Of a DNA stretch of 64,000 nt, positions 24,870 through 34,813 are shown one piece after another; position 1 is the stretch's first letter, and every line of letters starts with the position of its first letter. The notes beneath the pieces were generated by a model that ran no database searches, had not been told where the DNA came from, and saw nothing but the letters and a program-made list of their open reading frames with translations. A program made the position numbers and the translations under genes. The DNA is from Ferrimonas futtsuensis DSM 18154 (GTDB lineage: Bacteria; Pseudomonadota; Gammaproteobacteria; Enterobacterales; Shewanellaceae): positions 154,138-218,137 of the forward strand of contig NZ_AUGL01000009.1 in NCBI RefSeq assembly GCF_000422645.1, in the 5' to 3' direction.

Positions 24870-25870
24870 CGGCGGGCCTCCAGGGCCACCAGGGTATCCA
24901 CGCCATCATTGTGAGACGCTTCGCGGATCAGGTATTGAGGACGCTGTTTCACCTCCATCACCACCCGCCCCAGATACTCACCGATCAGGCCCAGGGCCAA
25001 CAGCTGGATGCCGCCGAGCAACAGCTGCACCACCATCATCGACGGGTAGCCACTGACCACTTCGCCAAAGACCAGGGTTTTGACCACCACTGCCATGCCG
25101 TAGACAAAGGCGCTGAAAGCGGTCAGCAAACCACACCAGGTGGCCAGTCGCAGCGGCCGTATGCTGAAGGAGGCGATGCCGTCCATGGCAAAGCCGAACA
25201 GTTTGCCGTAGTTCCACTTGGTTACGCCGACGGCCCTGGGGTCCCGGTCGAACTCCAGGGTGACCTGCTTGAAACCGGGCCAGGCAAACAGTCCCTTCAT
25301 ATAGCGATTGCGTTCCGGCAACTGATTGATGTGGTCCACCACCTGACGACTCATCAGCCTGAAGTCGCCCACGTTCTCCGGAATGGGCACGTCGGAAGCC
25401 CAGTTCATCACCTTGTAGAAGGCCCCGGCCGTCAGCTTCTTGAACCAGCTCTCCCCCAGGCGGGCCCGACGCTTCATGTTGACCACATCCGCCCCTTCCC
25501 GCCAGGCGTCCAGCATCCGGGGAATCAGCTCCGGCGGATCCTGCAGATCCGCATCCAGCAGGATCACCGCCTGGCCCCGCACATGGGACAAACCGGCGCT
25601 CATGGCCGCCTCCTTGCCAAAGTTGCGGCTGAGGCTCAACCCCACATGGTCGCTGGATGAGCCGGGGAGGCTCTGCACCAAGCACCAGCTGTCATCCTTG
25701 CTGCCGTCATCGACATAGATGATTTCACACCGGTCCGGCAGCGCATCCAGCACCCGGGTGACCCTCTGATGGGTCAGCGCCAGGCCCTCGCCTTCATTGA
25801 AGACGGGAATGATCACCGACAGGGTAATGGGACGCTCTCTGCGATGGGGCTGAGGATTGGTTTTCAGCAT
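24866..25870 (-). CDS. Polyprenyl-phosphate glycosyltransferase, GtrB/ArnC-like
   Basis: A 334-residue GT2 enzyme that loads a sugar onto undecaprenyl phosphate. The soluble GT2 domain has SVIIPVFNEGEGL, EIIYVDDGSKDDSW and VILLDADLQDPPELIPRM (the DXD-type DAD), plus the GtrB-like R-rich stretch and two C-terminal helices ending in LLGGIQLLALGLIGEYLGRVVMEVKQRPQYLI. It is the first gene of a leftward operon with the GT39 and GtrA-like genes, divergent from a two-component system. Confidence 0.92.
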   Translation of the reverse strand: MLKTNPQPHRRERPITLSVIIPVFNEGEGLALTHQRVTRVLDALPDRCEIIYVDDGSKDDSWCLVQSLPGSSSDHVGLSLSRNFGKEAAMSAGLSHVRGQAVILLDADLQDPPELIPRMLDAWREGADVVNMKRRARLGESWFKKLTAGAFYKVMNWASDVPIPENVGDFRLMSRQVVDHINQLPERNRYMKGLFAWPGFKQVTLEFDRDPRAVGVTKWNYGKLFGFAMDGIASFSIRPLRLATWCGLLTAFSAFVYGMAVVVKTLVFGEVVSGYPSMMVVQLLLGGIQLLALGLIGEYLGRVVMEVKQRPQYLIREASHNDGVDTLVALEARR

Positions 25871-26019
25871 GGGTCACCTTCCAAATAAAACGCTGTGCAC
25901 GGGCACCGGCCCGCCAATGGAGCGCAGTATTCAATACCGGCCGTGAAAATCTTGTCATCGACATTTTCTTCACAAGGAGGGCATCATAATGGCCATACTG
26001 ATTGAGATCCGGGTAACTG

Positions 26020-26712
26020 ATGGACAGCCTGAAACACACCAAACTGCTGCTGGTTGAGGACAATCGCGAGATCGCCGGTATCCTCTTTGATTTTTTCGAA
26101 GCCAAAGAGGTGGAGCTGGACTACGCCGACAACGGCGAGTTGGGACTCAAGCTGGCCCTGGAAAGCAGTTTCGACGCCATCATCCTGGACCTGATGCTGC
26201 CACGCATGGACGGTTTCGAAGTGTGTCAGGCCCTTCGCAACCAGGGCAGGGACACCCCGGTACTGATGCTCACCGCCCTGGACAACCGCCAGGACACCCT
26301 GCACGGTTTTAAGCAGGGCACCGACGACTACCTGACCAAACCTTTCGACCTGGAGATTCTCGAAGCCCGGCTGCTGGCGCTGATCAGCCGCTACCGCGGC
26401 ACCATGGCCAGCGGCAAGGTACAGGTGGGCGAGTTGGAGATCGACACCAAGACCCGCCAGGCCTGGCGCCAGGGGCAGAAGCTGTCACTCAACCCCACCA
26501 CCTTCAAGATCCTGTCGGTGCTGGCTCAGGCCGCTCCGGACGTGGTCAGCCGCGACCAGCTGACCGACGCCATCTGGGGCGATCAGCCCCCCAGCAACGA
26601 TGTGTTGCGCAGTCATGTGTATCAGTTGCGTAATCAGCTGGATAAGCCCTTCGCCCAGCCGATGCTGGTCACCGTGCCCAAGGTGGGCTTCAGGCTGGAG
26701 CTCAATCCGTGA
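26020..26712 (+). CDS. OmpR-family response regulator
   Basis: A 230-residue DNA-binding response regulator. Receiver domain: acidic pocket VEDN near residue 13, phospho-acceptor D57 in AIILDLMLPRMDGFEV, conserved T in MLTALDN and K in DYLTKPFD. Winged-helix effector: LSLNPTTFKILSVLAQ to RSHVYQLRNQLDKPF and VPKVGFRLE. The next gene overlaps its stop by 4 bases. Its divergence from the glycosyltransferase operon suggests it may regulate envelope sugar modification, as PmrA-type regulators do; that target is inferred. Confidence 0.93.
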   Translation: MDSLKHTKLLLVEDNREIAGILFDFFEAKEVELDYADNGELGLKLALESSFDAIILDLMLPRMDGFEVCQALRNQGRDTPVLMLTALDNRQDTLHGFKQGTDDYLTKPFDLEILEARLLALISRYRGTMASGKVQVGELEIDTKTRQAWRQGQKLSLNPTTFKILSVLAQAAPDVVSRDQLTDAIWGDQPPSNDVLRSHVYQLRNQLDKPFAQPMLVTVPKVGFRLELNP

Positions 26713-27968
26713 TTCGCCGCCGCCTCTCCAATGTTCGCACCATGACCGCCCGGCTGCTGCTGGTGTTTGGTGCTCTGGCCATCGCCATCGGCATGGCAAT
26801 GGTGGCCCTGTTCAACACCGCCCTGCATTGGGGTGAGGACGGAGTCAACGAACGCTCGCTGATGATCTCCAAGGAGGTGGCGGTGGCCCGCTACCTCACT
26901 GGTGCATCGGGCCCGTTAGAGATTGACCGCATCACCTATGCCTACGACAATCCGGCGGATGTCCCCGAATTTGTGCCGAAACACCTGCTGGGACAACACT
27001 TCATCATTGAAGAGCTGCACCTGGAACTGGGCTCGGTCTATGTTTTGGTGACCGAGTTTCAAAAGCGTGGAAAAAACCAGCCTCTGGTGCTGGTGGCCGA
27101 GACCGAGGCGGTGGAGGTCTCCGACAGGGAAACCGTGCTGCTGAACCTGATGATCGGCAGCGCCGCCGTGGGCATCATGATGATCGTCGGCGTGGTGGTC
27201 TACCTGCTTTCGGTGCGGCTGATTCAGCCGGTGAAGGAGCTGGGGGATCAGTTGGCCAACCTAAAAAGCGATACCCGCACCCCCCTCTATATGGCGGACT
27301 CCGCCGCCCAGGAGTTCGTCCAGCTTACCGATGCCTTTAATCAACACAGAGAGGAGCTGGACAGCCTGATTCGCCGGGAGCAGGCCTTTGCCCGCTACGC
27401 CAGCCATGAACTGCGTACGCCGTTGACCATAGTCCGCGGCGCCGCCAACCTGCTGGCACACTCCACCAAGCCCGAGTTTGTCGACCGACAGAGGCAACGC
27501 ATCCTGGGGGCGACCGAGGAGATGCAGACCATGGTGGACGCCCTGCTCTCTCTGGTGCGCTACGAAAAGAGTGAGCACTCCGTGGAGCCACGGCCTTTGA
27601 GCACCGATGAACTTCAGGGGATCGTCGATCTCGAACAGAGCGGAGCCGACAACAAAGAGGTGGGGCTGACCCTGGCGGTCAGCGGTACGCCTCAGATAGA
27701 GGCCGAACCTGCGGTGGTGAAGATGATCGTCGGCAACCTGCTGCGCAACGCCATCGCCGCCACCGGCAAGGGCGAAGTGCGGGTCGCCATGGACGACCAC
27801 AGCCTGACCATACTGGACCAGGGACCGGGACTCGACGGCATCGAATGCGGCGGCCATGGCCTGGGCCTGTTGATTGTTGAGGATCTGTGCCAGCGATACC
27901 GATGGCAGTTTGAACTAAAGAACCGGGACACACAGGGATGCGTTGCCCGCATCCGTTTTACCCACTGA
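26709..27968 (+). CDS. Sensor histidine kinase
   Basis: A 419-residue membrane kinase paired with the regulator at 26020. TM1 is near residues 13-35 (MTARLLLVFGALAIAIGMAMV), a periplasmic sensor domain of about 110 residues follows, TM2 is around residues 143-165, and a HAMP-like segment leads to the H-box ASHELRTPLTIV. The ATPase part has LLRNAIAATGKG (N-box), LDQGPGLDG (G1) and GHGLGLLIVEDLC (G2). GTG start at 26709 overlaps the regulator stop (GTGA). The 3' end overlaps the convergent HD-GYP gene by 11 bases. Confidence 0.93.
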   Translation: MIRRRLSNVRTMTARLLLVFGALAIAIGMAMVALFNTALHWGEDGVNERSLMISKEVAVARYLTGASGPLEIDRITYAYDNPADVPEFVPKHLLGQHFIIEELHLELGSVYVLVTEFQKRGKNQPLVLVAETEAVEVSDRETVLLNLMIGSAAVGIMMIVGVVVYLLSVRLIQPVKELGDQLANLKSDTRTPLYMADSAAQEFVQLTDAFNQHREELDSLIRREQAFARYASHELRTPLTIVRGAANLLAHSTKPEFVDRQRQRILGATEEMQTMVDALLSLVRYEKSEHSVEPRPLSTDELQGIVDLEQSGADNKEVGLTLAVSGTPQIEAEPAVVKMIVGNLLRNAIAATGKGEVRVAMDDHSLTILDQGPGLDGIECGGHGLGLLIVEDLCQRYRWQFELKNRDTQGCVARIRFTH

Positions 27969-28974
27969 ACTGCTCCCTGACTTCCAGGATCTGGGGCAGG
28001 CACTGATGAAAAATGTCCACCAGGGCCGGGTCAAAGTGGATGTTGGCGTGTTTGTCGATGAAGGCGACCGCCTCCTCCACGCTCCAGGCCGGTTTGTAGG
28101 GGCGCTCCGAAGTCAGGGCATCGAACACATCGGCAATGGCCACGATGCGCGCCGACAGGGGGATCTCCCCCCCTTTCAGTCCCTTCGGGTAGCCGGTGCC
28201 ATCCCACTTCTCATGATGAGCCAGGGCGATCTCCCTGGCCATAGTCAGCAGTTCGGAGTCGTGGCCGCTGAGGATATCGGCGCCATACTCTGAGTGGCGT
28301 TTCATCTCCACCCACTCCTCCCCCTCAAGCCGGCCCGGCTTTTTCAAGATGGCGTCGACGATGCCGATTTTGCCGATGTCATGCATGGGTGAGGCGTTAA
28401 ACAGCAGGTCTATCCACTCTTCGCTCACATCCAGTTGCTGAGCAATCAACTTGGAGTAGTAGCTCATGCGGATGACGTGCATGCCGGTTTCATTGTCCTT
28501 GTACTCCGCCGCCCGGCCCAGGGTCTGGATCACCCTAAGGCGGGTATGGGCCAGCTCCTCGGTCTTTTGCGCTACCTGGCGGGACAGCTCCCGGTTTTGA
28601 TCGGACAGGGCAAGGTGGGTCTTGACCCGGGCTTTCACCAGGGTGGGATTGATGGGTTTGGTGATGTAATCCACGGCGCCGATGTTCAGCCCCCGGGTCT
28701 CATCCTCCACGGCGATCTTGGCGGTGACGAAGATCACCGGTATGTAGGCGGTGGTGGGATCCGCCTTGAGACGTTCACACACCTCATACCCATCCATCTC
28801 CGGCATCATCACATCCAGCAGGATCATGTCGGGACGAGGCTGTCTGGAGGCGATCTCCAGCGCCCGTGCTCCTGAGGTGGCGGCCTTCACCTTGTAGTCG
28901 TGGCGCAACACGGTACTCAGCAAATTGATGTTCTCCGGGTTATCGTCCACCACCAAGATTGCTGCGTTCTGCAC
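27958..28974 (-). CDS. Response regulator with HD-GYP domain
   Basis: A 338-residue protein predicted to hydrolyse cyclic di-GMP. Receiver with D54 in MILLDVMMPEMDGYEVC; then an HD-GYP phosphodiesterase with HDIGKIG (metal HD), AHHEKWDGTGYPKGL (GYP loop) and ARIVAIADVFDALTS. The start is a GTG that immediately follows the TAG stop of the large hybrid kinase gene, with a perfect AAGGAGG inside the kinase 3' end, so the two are translationally coupled. It is the likely output partner of that kinase. Confidence 0.93.
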   Translation of the reverse strand: MQNAAILVVDDNPENINLLSTVLRHDYKVKAATSGARALEIASRQPRPDMILLDVMMPEMDGYEVCERLKADPTTAYIPVIFVTAKIAVEDETRGLNIGAVDYITKPINPTLVKARVKTHLALSDQNRELSRQVAQKTEELAHTRLRVIQTLGRAAEYKDNETGMHVIRMSYYSKLIAQQLDVSEEWIDLLFNASPMHDIGKIGIVDAILKKPGRLEGEEWVEMKRHSEYGADILSGHDSELLTMAREIALAHHEKWDGTGYPKGLKGGEIPLSARIVAIADVFDALTSERPYKPAWSVEEAVAFIDKHANIHFDPALVDIFHQCLPQILEVREQFSG

Positions 28975-31900
28975 CTAGCCCTCCTTAAGGGTCCACCCCT
29001 GTGATTCCGCCAGTTGATCAAGCAGGGTCAGTGCCTGCTGGAAATCAAACTGCTCCACCGCCTGGGCAATTTTTCCCAGCCGCCGGCGAATCCCAGGTTC
29101 CCGGGCGTGGGCCAGAAGCTCATCCAAGAGCTCAACCGCCTCGGTGTCATCATCCAGAAGCAGCCGCCGCAAAGACTCCAGTTGCTGCAGGCGGGCCTGG
29201 GGATCGCACTCCTTCATTGTAGTCGGCCCCTGAGCCTCCGGACCCAAATAACCCGCAATGGCAAGACGCACTGGCTGCAGTTGTTTCTCCACCTCCTCGG
29301 CCATCACCATCAGCTCTGCGTCGCTTTTGGGGATCTGGCAGGCGCTCTCCAGGGCTTCTGCAGCCTGGTACACCTCACTGGCCCCCAGGTTGCCCGCCAC
29401 CCCCTTGAGGGTATGAGCCAGCCGGGTGGCATCCTGATTGCCGGTCTTCAGCCTCAGGGCAAAGCTCTCGGCAAACGCCAGATGATCGGCGGCAAAATGG
29501 CGCAGCAGCTTGTCTATCAAACCGTAGTTTCCCTGGGTGACGGCCGTCAGATGGTCAACCTGTATGTGGGGAGACAAGGCCTCCAGCCTCTCCAGTGCCA
29601 CCTCCTCCTTCAGGACCACCTCAGACTCTCCCTTGTCCACCCAGCGGGCCAGGGTGGCAAACATCTCCTCCACGTCGATGGGCTTGCCAATGTGGTCATT
29701 CATGCCCACCTCGCGGGCCCTATCGATGTCCCGGCTCATCACATTGGCCGTCATGGCGATGATGGGCAGAGCCGCCATCTTTGGCATGGCCCGAATCGCC
29801 TGGGTGGCCTGGTAACCATCCATCACCGGCATCTGCACGTCCATCAACACAGCATCGTACTCCTGGCCCCGGTTGAGACGGTCTACCGCCTGCTGGCCAT
29901 CTCCGGCCACCTCAACCGTCAAACCATTTTGCTCCAGCAGCTCCCTGGCCAGGTCCTGATTGAACTCGTTGTCCTCAACCAGCAGCAGATGGGCCCCCTG
30001 CAACTGGCTCAGGGAACGTTTCATCATGCTGCGCTTATCCAACTTGCGATTGGTGCGCACCACGGCTTCGCCTCGGGCTTCACCGATGGCATCGAGCAGG
30101 GTCGAGGGCGTAATGGGTTTGCTCAGCACCCCGTGAAGCAGTTGGCCATTGTCCATCCCTTCCTGCATCGCCTCCTCCCGGCCGTAGGCGGTCACCATGA
30201 TCACCTTGGGCTCCCGCTCCAGCTTGAAGTTACGCATGGCACGAAGGCAGCCAAACCCGTCCAGGTCGGGCATCTTCCAGTCGATAAACAGCAGGTCATA
30301 GCGTCCCGAGGGCAGCAAGGCCAGACCTCGCTCCCCGCCTTCCGCACTGTCGGTGTGAATACCAAAATTCTCCAGCATGCTCACCAAAATCGTCCGGGCA
30401 GAGGGGTTATCATCCACCACCAGCGCCGTCAGCTGCGAGAGCCGCTCGGCGTCAAACTGGGTGCGAGGCTCGGCGTTCTCCTGCATCTCCACCCAGGCGG
30501 TAAAGTTAAAGGCACTGCCCTCTCCGGGTTTGCTCTCCACCCAGATCTCTCCCCCCATCAGCTCAGTCAGGGTTTTGCTGATGGTCAACCCCAGCCCGGT
30601 GCCGCCGTACTTGCGGGTGGTGGAACTGTCCGCCTGACTGAAGGCCCGGAACAGCCTCTGACGCTGCTCCCGGTTCATGCCGATGCCGGTATCGCGGACA
30701 CTGAACAGCAACTGAGCCCGGTTGTTGTGGCGCTCCTGCAACCGAATGGAGATAACTATCTCCCCCTTCTCGGTAAACTTGATGGCGTTATTGCCCAGGT
30801 TGGTGAGGATCTGCCCCAGGCGCAAGGGATCGCCAATCAGGGCCTGGGGCACGTCGGACTCTACGTTAAACAGCAATTCCAGCCCCTTCTCCTCCGCTTT
30901 CAGGGCGATGAGATTGCTCAGGTTGCTCAGCACGTCATCCAGGTAGAAGGGGGTCTGCTCCAGGGTCATCTTGCCCGCTTCAATCTTGGAGAAATCGAGG
31001 ATGTCGTTGATGATCCCCAGCAGCGCCTTGGCGGAGCGGTGGACCTTGTCGATGAAGGAGCGCTGTTTGCGATCCAGGTTGGTCTCCAGTGCCAGGTAGG
31101 ACATGCCGATGATGGCGTTCATCGGCGTGCGGATCTCATGGCTCATGTTGGCCAGAAACTCACTCTTGGCCTCCGAGGCCTGCTCCGCCTCCTGCTTGGC
31201 CTGGGCCAGATCCCGGGCCATGGTTTTACGCTGGGTGATGTCGCTGAAGACCACGACCGCCCCGACGATCTCCTCCTCTTTGACCACAGGATGGGTGGCA
31301 TACTCTGCGGAGAAGCTCTGACCGCTGCGCCGCTTGAGCAGCACATCATCCAACTGCTCCTTGGATCCACGGCTCAGGGTCAGCTCCAGAGAACTTGGCC
31401 TGGGAGGCCCATCCCGGTCAGGTTCCAGCATCAGCAGCGGCTCCAGGGCCCGGCCCACCATCGCCTCCTCCTGGTACCCCAGCATCGCCAGCGCCGCCGG
31501 ATTGACGAAATTTATCCGCCCCTCCACATCGGTCCCAATGATCCCCTGACCGACGGATCCCAGCAGCAACCGAACCTTCTCTTCGGAAAGGGAGAGTTCC
31601 AGAGTGCGCTGACGCACCCGCTTGTCGAGAGAGGCCTTGGCCCGAGACAGTCGACGGTTGGCGTTCTTGCCCAGACTCAGGGTGAAGAGGATCGCCACCA
31701 CGGCAAAAAACAGGGTTACGCCCAGCACCAGAGAGAGAGTCGACTTGAGCGTGGTATAGGAGAGCATCGCTTCGGTCTCATCCATCTCGGTGGCCAGGCC
31801 GATCCCCAGGAGTTCACTCCACTCCCACACCCCCACCACTGGCACACCACGATAGTCCCGGTAGGGCTCCAGTGAGGAGCCACTCTGCCCCAATGAGATG

Positions 31901-33666
31901 GACTGGGCCATCTTGGTCAGGGGCCGCTGGCCTGACTCCGGGATGAAGCCCTGAGTCAGATCTCCGCCCGGGTCGCGCACCTCGATGGCCCGGACGCTCG
32001 GCACCCCAGCCGGAATCTGTCCAATCTGCACCAGGATATCTTCGAAGCGGCTGCTGGAGAGCAGCAGCCCTTTGCGATCCAGCGCATAGGTTTCCCCTGT
32101 CTCTCCGACCCGTCCGGCCCCAATGATGGCATTGAAATCCTTATGGGGGTCCAACCGCTCCGCCAGCACGGCGATCACCTTGCCATAGCGGTTGAACACG
32201 GGAATGGCCACAAACATGGTGAAGCCGGTATCGGCAATGTCAGAGGGCAAAGGCGGGATAAACAGGCTCTGTCCGGACAGCAGTTGGATAAACTCCCCGG
32301 GACGGGCAGCCGCTATCAGGTTGCGCTCACCTATGGCCATATCCCGCGCCGAAGCCAGGGTGGTGCCATCGGGGGCAATGACGAAGAAACCCAGGTCACC
32401 CAGTATGGAGTTGAGGGAAGCCAGTTCGCGGCGCAGCGCCTGCTGCTCATCGGAATTGATCAACAGCTGCGGATGGCGGGGGATCTCCAGCAGGCTCTCC
32501 ACCAAACCGATGAAGTCCGGCTTTTGCGCCACCAGGGCGAGTGCCTGCTTGCGCCCCTCCACCATGGATTCCAGGCTTTCGAGCACCGAAGTGGCGATCA
32601 CCTCCATGGAGATCTGGTTGCGCTCCTCCAGCACCCGCCGGTTGTAATCCATCATCAGCAGGCTCATGGCGATGACGAAGGTAACGAACACCGCCAGACC
32701 GGTGACCACCAGATAACTGAACCTGGGGCTGCCAAACTGCAGTTCGGCCCGCTCCGAGTGGGCAAAACGCTGCATCAGTTTGCCCATGACAAACAGGGCG
32801 GTGATGATCGCCACCAGCAAGGCAGTGAGCCAACGCAGGCTCTCGTAGGTGGCGAACTCGGGCTCCACATCGCCGGCCGCGGAATGCAGCCAGCGTCCCA
32901 TGATCGCCCGCTTCTCCTCGGCGCTGACGGTATCCAGTCCCTTTTGCAGTATCGAGGCCAGCTCCGGCGCACTTTTTCGGACAAGCATCCGCAGCGGGAT
33001 ATCCTCGAAGGCGTTTTGAGGCATCCCTTTGAGGCCACCAATCAGAGAGGCATTGAGAGTGTGCTCCACCGCAACCTGAGCCTCGAAGGTGGCATCGGCC
33101 TCGCCGTTGAGCACCAGGTTGATCGCCTCTATCAGGGTGTCGGCGGGCACCAGTTCAATATCGGGAAAGGCGGCCTCCACCCGGTTCCAGCTGGTATAAC
33201 CCCGAATCAGGGCCAGACGCTTGCCCCTCAGATCCTCGAAGCTGCTGATCTGGGTATTGCCCGACTTCACATAGAGAAACTCCTTCACCATAAAGTAGGA
33301 GTTGGTGAAGATGCCGTAGGTCTCTCGCTCAGGCAGGTGGAACAAAGCCGGAATGATGTCCAGCTCCTCATCCTTGACACCTTGAAGGATCGCCAGCCAG
33401 GGCCTGGATTCGTAGCGAAACCTCAGACCGGTTCTCTTGGCAATGATATCGAGAAAGCCGGCGGAGAGTCCCCCGGCCTGGCCATTGGGCTGCTCAAAGG
33501 TGATGGGAGGCCAGTCCTCCACCGCCACGGTGACGACGGGGTTTTGCGCCAACCAGGCGCGCTCCGCCATGGTCAGGGCCACCCGCCCATTGGTTTCTGG
33601 CACCGCATACGCGGACGGCAGCCAGACACAGAGAATCATCAGACAGAGTCGTACCATTACTTCCAT
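28975..33666 (-). CDS. BvgS-like hybrid sensor kinase with two receivers and HPt
   Basis: A 1563-residue membrane phosphorelay protein. In order (approximate residues): signal peptide 1-22; extracytoplasmic SBP_bac_3 domain 40-265 ([13 protein letters not shown] to [13 protein letters not shown]); TM pair near 283 and 320; a second extracytoplasmic sensor, dCache-like, 345-640; TM about 655-680; PAS 705-820; HisKA with [16 protein letters not shown] near 860; HATPase with [10 protein letters not shown] and [12 protein letters not shown]1 ([13 protein letters not shown]); REC2 ([13 protein letters not shown]); HPt with [15 protein letters not shown] near 1415. Two separate sensor domains is unusual. 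It feeds the coupled HD-GYP regulator, so the output is probably cyclic di-GMP level. Confidence 0.92.
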   Translation of the reverse strand: MEVMVRLCLMILCVWLPSAYAVPETNGRVALTMAERAWLAQNPVVTVAVEDWPPITFEQPNGQAGGLSAGFLDIIAKRTGLRFRYESRPWLAILQGVKDEELDIIPALFHLPERETYGIFTNSYFMVKEFLYVKSGNTQISSFEDLRGKRLALIRGYTSWNRVEAAFPDIELVPADTLIEAINLVLNGEADATFEAQVAVEHTLNASLIGGLKGMPQNAFEDIPLRMLVRKSAPELASILQKGLDTVSAEEKRAIMGRWLHSAAGDVEPEFATYESLRWLTALLVAIITALFVMGKLMQRFAHSERAELQFGSPRFSYLVVTGLAVFVTFVIAMSLLMMDYNRRVLEERNQISMEVIATSVLESLESMVEGRKQALALVAQKPDFIGLVESLLEIPRHPQLLINSDEQQALRRELASLNSILGDLGFFVIAPDGTTLASARDMAIGERNLIAAARPGEFIQLLSGQSLFIPPLPSDIADTGFTMFVAIPVFNRYGKVIAVLAERLDPHKDFNAIIGAGRVGETGETYALDRKGLLLSSSRFEDILVQIGQIPAGVPSVRAIEVRDPGGDLTQGFIPESGQRPLTKMAQSISLGQSGSSLEPYRDYRGVPVVGVWEWSELLGIGLATEMDETEAMLSYTTLKSTLSLVLGVTLFFAVVAILFTLSLGKNANRRLSRAKASLDKRVRQRTLELSLSEEKVRLLLGSVGQGIIGTDVEGRINFVNPAALAMLGYQEEAMVGRALEPLLMLEPDRDGPPRPSSLELTLSRGSKEQLDDVLLKRRSGQSFSAEYATHPVVKEEEIVGAVVVFSDITQRKTMARDLAQAKQEAEQASEAKSEFLANMSHEIRTPMNAIIGMSYLALETNLDRKQRSFIDKVHRSAKALLGIINDILDFSKIEAGKMTLEQTPFYLDDVLSNLSNLIALKAEEKGLELLFNVESDVPQALIGDPLRLGQILTNLGNNAIKFTEKGEIVISIRLQERHNNRAQLLFSVRDTGIGMNREQRQRLFRAFSQADSSTTRKYGGTGLGLTISKTLTELMGGEIWVESKPGEGSAFNFTAWVEMQENAEPRTQFDAERLSQLTALVVDDNPSARTILVSMLENFGIHTDSAEGGERGLALLPSGRYDLLFIDWKMPDLDGFGCLRAMRNFKLEREPKVIMVTAYGREEAMQEGMDNGQLLHGVLSKPITPSTLLDAIGEARGEAVVRTNRKLDKRSMMKRSLSQLQGAHLLLVEDNEFNQDLARELLEQNGLTVEVAGDGQQAVDRLNRGQEYDAVLMDVQMPVMDGYQATQAIRAMPKMAALPIIAMTANVMSRDIDRAREVGMNDHIGKPIDVEEMFATLARWVDKGESEVVLKEEVALERLEALSPHIQVDHLTAVTQGNYGLIDKLLRHFAADHLAFAESFALRLKTGNQDATRLAHTLKGVAGNLGASEVYQAAEALESACQIPKSDAELMVMAEEVEKQLQPVRLAIAGYLGPEAQGPTTMKECDPQARLQQLESLRRLLLDDDTEAVELLDELLAHAREPGIRRRLGKIAQAVEQFDFQQALTLLDQLAESQGWTLKEG

Positions 33667-33674
33667 GCCGGCCC

Positions 33675-34700
33675 TCAGCGGAATCGGTACAAGAGTGTCA
33701 GACTGGCACCGAAAAGATCAGAGTCGTAGAACTCTACTCTCGCATCGGATTCAAAATAGAGCAATCCCAATCTAATATCCCATTGATTCAATCCCATAGG
33801 TTTGTGCCAGAACAGGTTGGCGCCCAATCCGTACTCGTCGGCATCCGGCGGCTCATCAAAGACCGGGTTGTCCGCGTCGTAATCACGATCGCTGTAATAG
33901 CCGGTTACGGCGGCGCTGTAGTTGGCGCCCTCATACAGATAAGTGAGCTGCATCCCCTTGCTCTGCCCCTCGTTGGCCGGGCCATCGATGCTGCGCTGGG
34001 TAAACAGCAGGGCAGGGATCAGGCTCTGGTTGTCACTGAGCTTCCACAAGGCATTGAATTCAAAGCGGTGATGGTCTCCATCGCGGCGAAGCTGGGTCTG
34101 CTCCTCCATGGTCAGTTCACCGTTGATGCGCAGCTCCTCTCCCGCCCTGTCGTTATCCACGTCGATGCGGCGGTAGGTGTAGCTTAGCCCCAGGGTTGAC
34201 CCGGCAATGGCGCTCCACCCCAGTCGAACGCCCTGGGAGTCCCGATCGGTCCGCTTCCTGCTGCCTTCGTCGAGGAAGGGATCCTCCCACACTTCGGTGG
34301 GCAAAGCGGAGATCACATAGCCGGCGGAGAGTATGCCCCAGTCATCCAGACTGTGGCGTATCCCAATCTGGTGGGTCAGGTCCAGCCGCACCATGTCCTG
34401 CACCAAATTTCCCACAAACAACTGGGTTTTCAGTCCCTCGAAGGTGTAACGCAGGTCCAGCAGAATGTCGGGCGAGGTGACGGAATCGGACTGTGGCGCC
34501 CTGTCCAGCCCCTGGCTCTGCTCGTTGTTGAGATCGACAAACCGGTTGCCGGTAATGAAATTCGAGCCAACATCGTAATAGACCGCCCCAGCGCCGATGT
34601 AACCGCTCCAACCGGGCAGGTCTGGCATGGACAGGGGATCGCTGGCGTATACTGGCGAGGCAAGGAGAAGACCGGAGAGCAAAATCAGGCGAGCGGGCAT
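33675..34700 (-). CDS. DUF2860 outer-membrane-like protein
   Basis: A 341-residue secreted protein with a signal peptide ([19 protein letters not shown]) and a beta-strand-rich body ending in LTLLYRFR, a C-terminal aromatic/charged end expected for an outer-membrane beta-barrel. The text resembles the DUF2860 family of marine gammaproteobacteria ([35 protein letters not shown]). Function unknown. ATG at 34698-34700 has GGAG 8 bases upstream. It sits 8 bases upstream of the hybrid kinase and could be part of its transcript. Confidence 0.75.
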   Translation of the reverse strand: MPARLILLSGLLLASPVYASDPLSMPDLPGWSGYIGAGAVYYDVGSNFITGNRFVDLNNEQSQGLDRAPQSDSVTSPDILLDLRYTFEGLKTQLFVGNLVQDMVRLDLTHQIGIRHSLDDWGILSAGYVISALPTEVWEDPFLDEGSRKRTDRDSQGVRLGWSAIAGSTLGLSYTYRRIDVDNDRAGEELRINGELTMEEQTQLRRDGDHHRFEFNALWKLSDNQSLIPALLFTQRSIDGPANEGQSKGMQLTYLYEGANYSAAVTGYYSDRDYDADNPVFDEPPDADEYGLGANLFWHKPMGLNQWDIRLGLLYFESDARVEFYDSDLFGASLTLLYRFR

Positions 34701-34778
34701 GGCAAAGGCTCCAGGATGAAGTGAATATCGACCCTGGTTTGAGTATAGCCAGCGCACAGGAAGCCATTGCTTCAGATT

Positions 34779-34809
34779 GAAAAAATGACGCGGCCCGCAG
34801 ACCGCGTCA
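34779..34809 (-). terminator. Intrinsic terminator after the RND operon
   Basis: On the minus strand TGACGCGG, loop, CCGCGTCA then TTTTTTC, shortly after the RND permease stop at 34814. It separates that operon from the DUF2860 gene. Confidence 0.88.
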
Positions 34810-34813
34810 CTCG

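Noticed and set aside
23475..25870. Naming the glycosyltransferases arnT and arnC
   Set aside because: The aminoarabinose synthesis genes are not here; the sugar is unknown, so only family names are given.
29014..31875. A 953-residue plus-strand open reading frame
   Set aside because: It is fully antisense to the hybrid kinase, whose domains are unmistakable; the frame is rich in H, Q, L and G, typical of antisense translation in GC-rich DNA.
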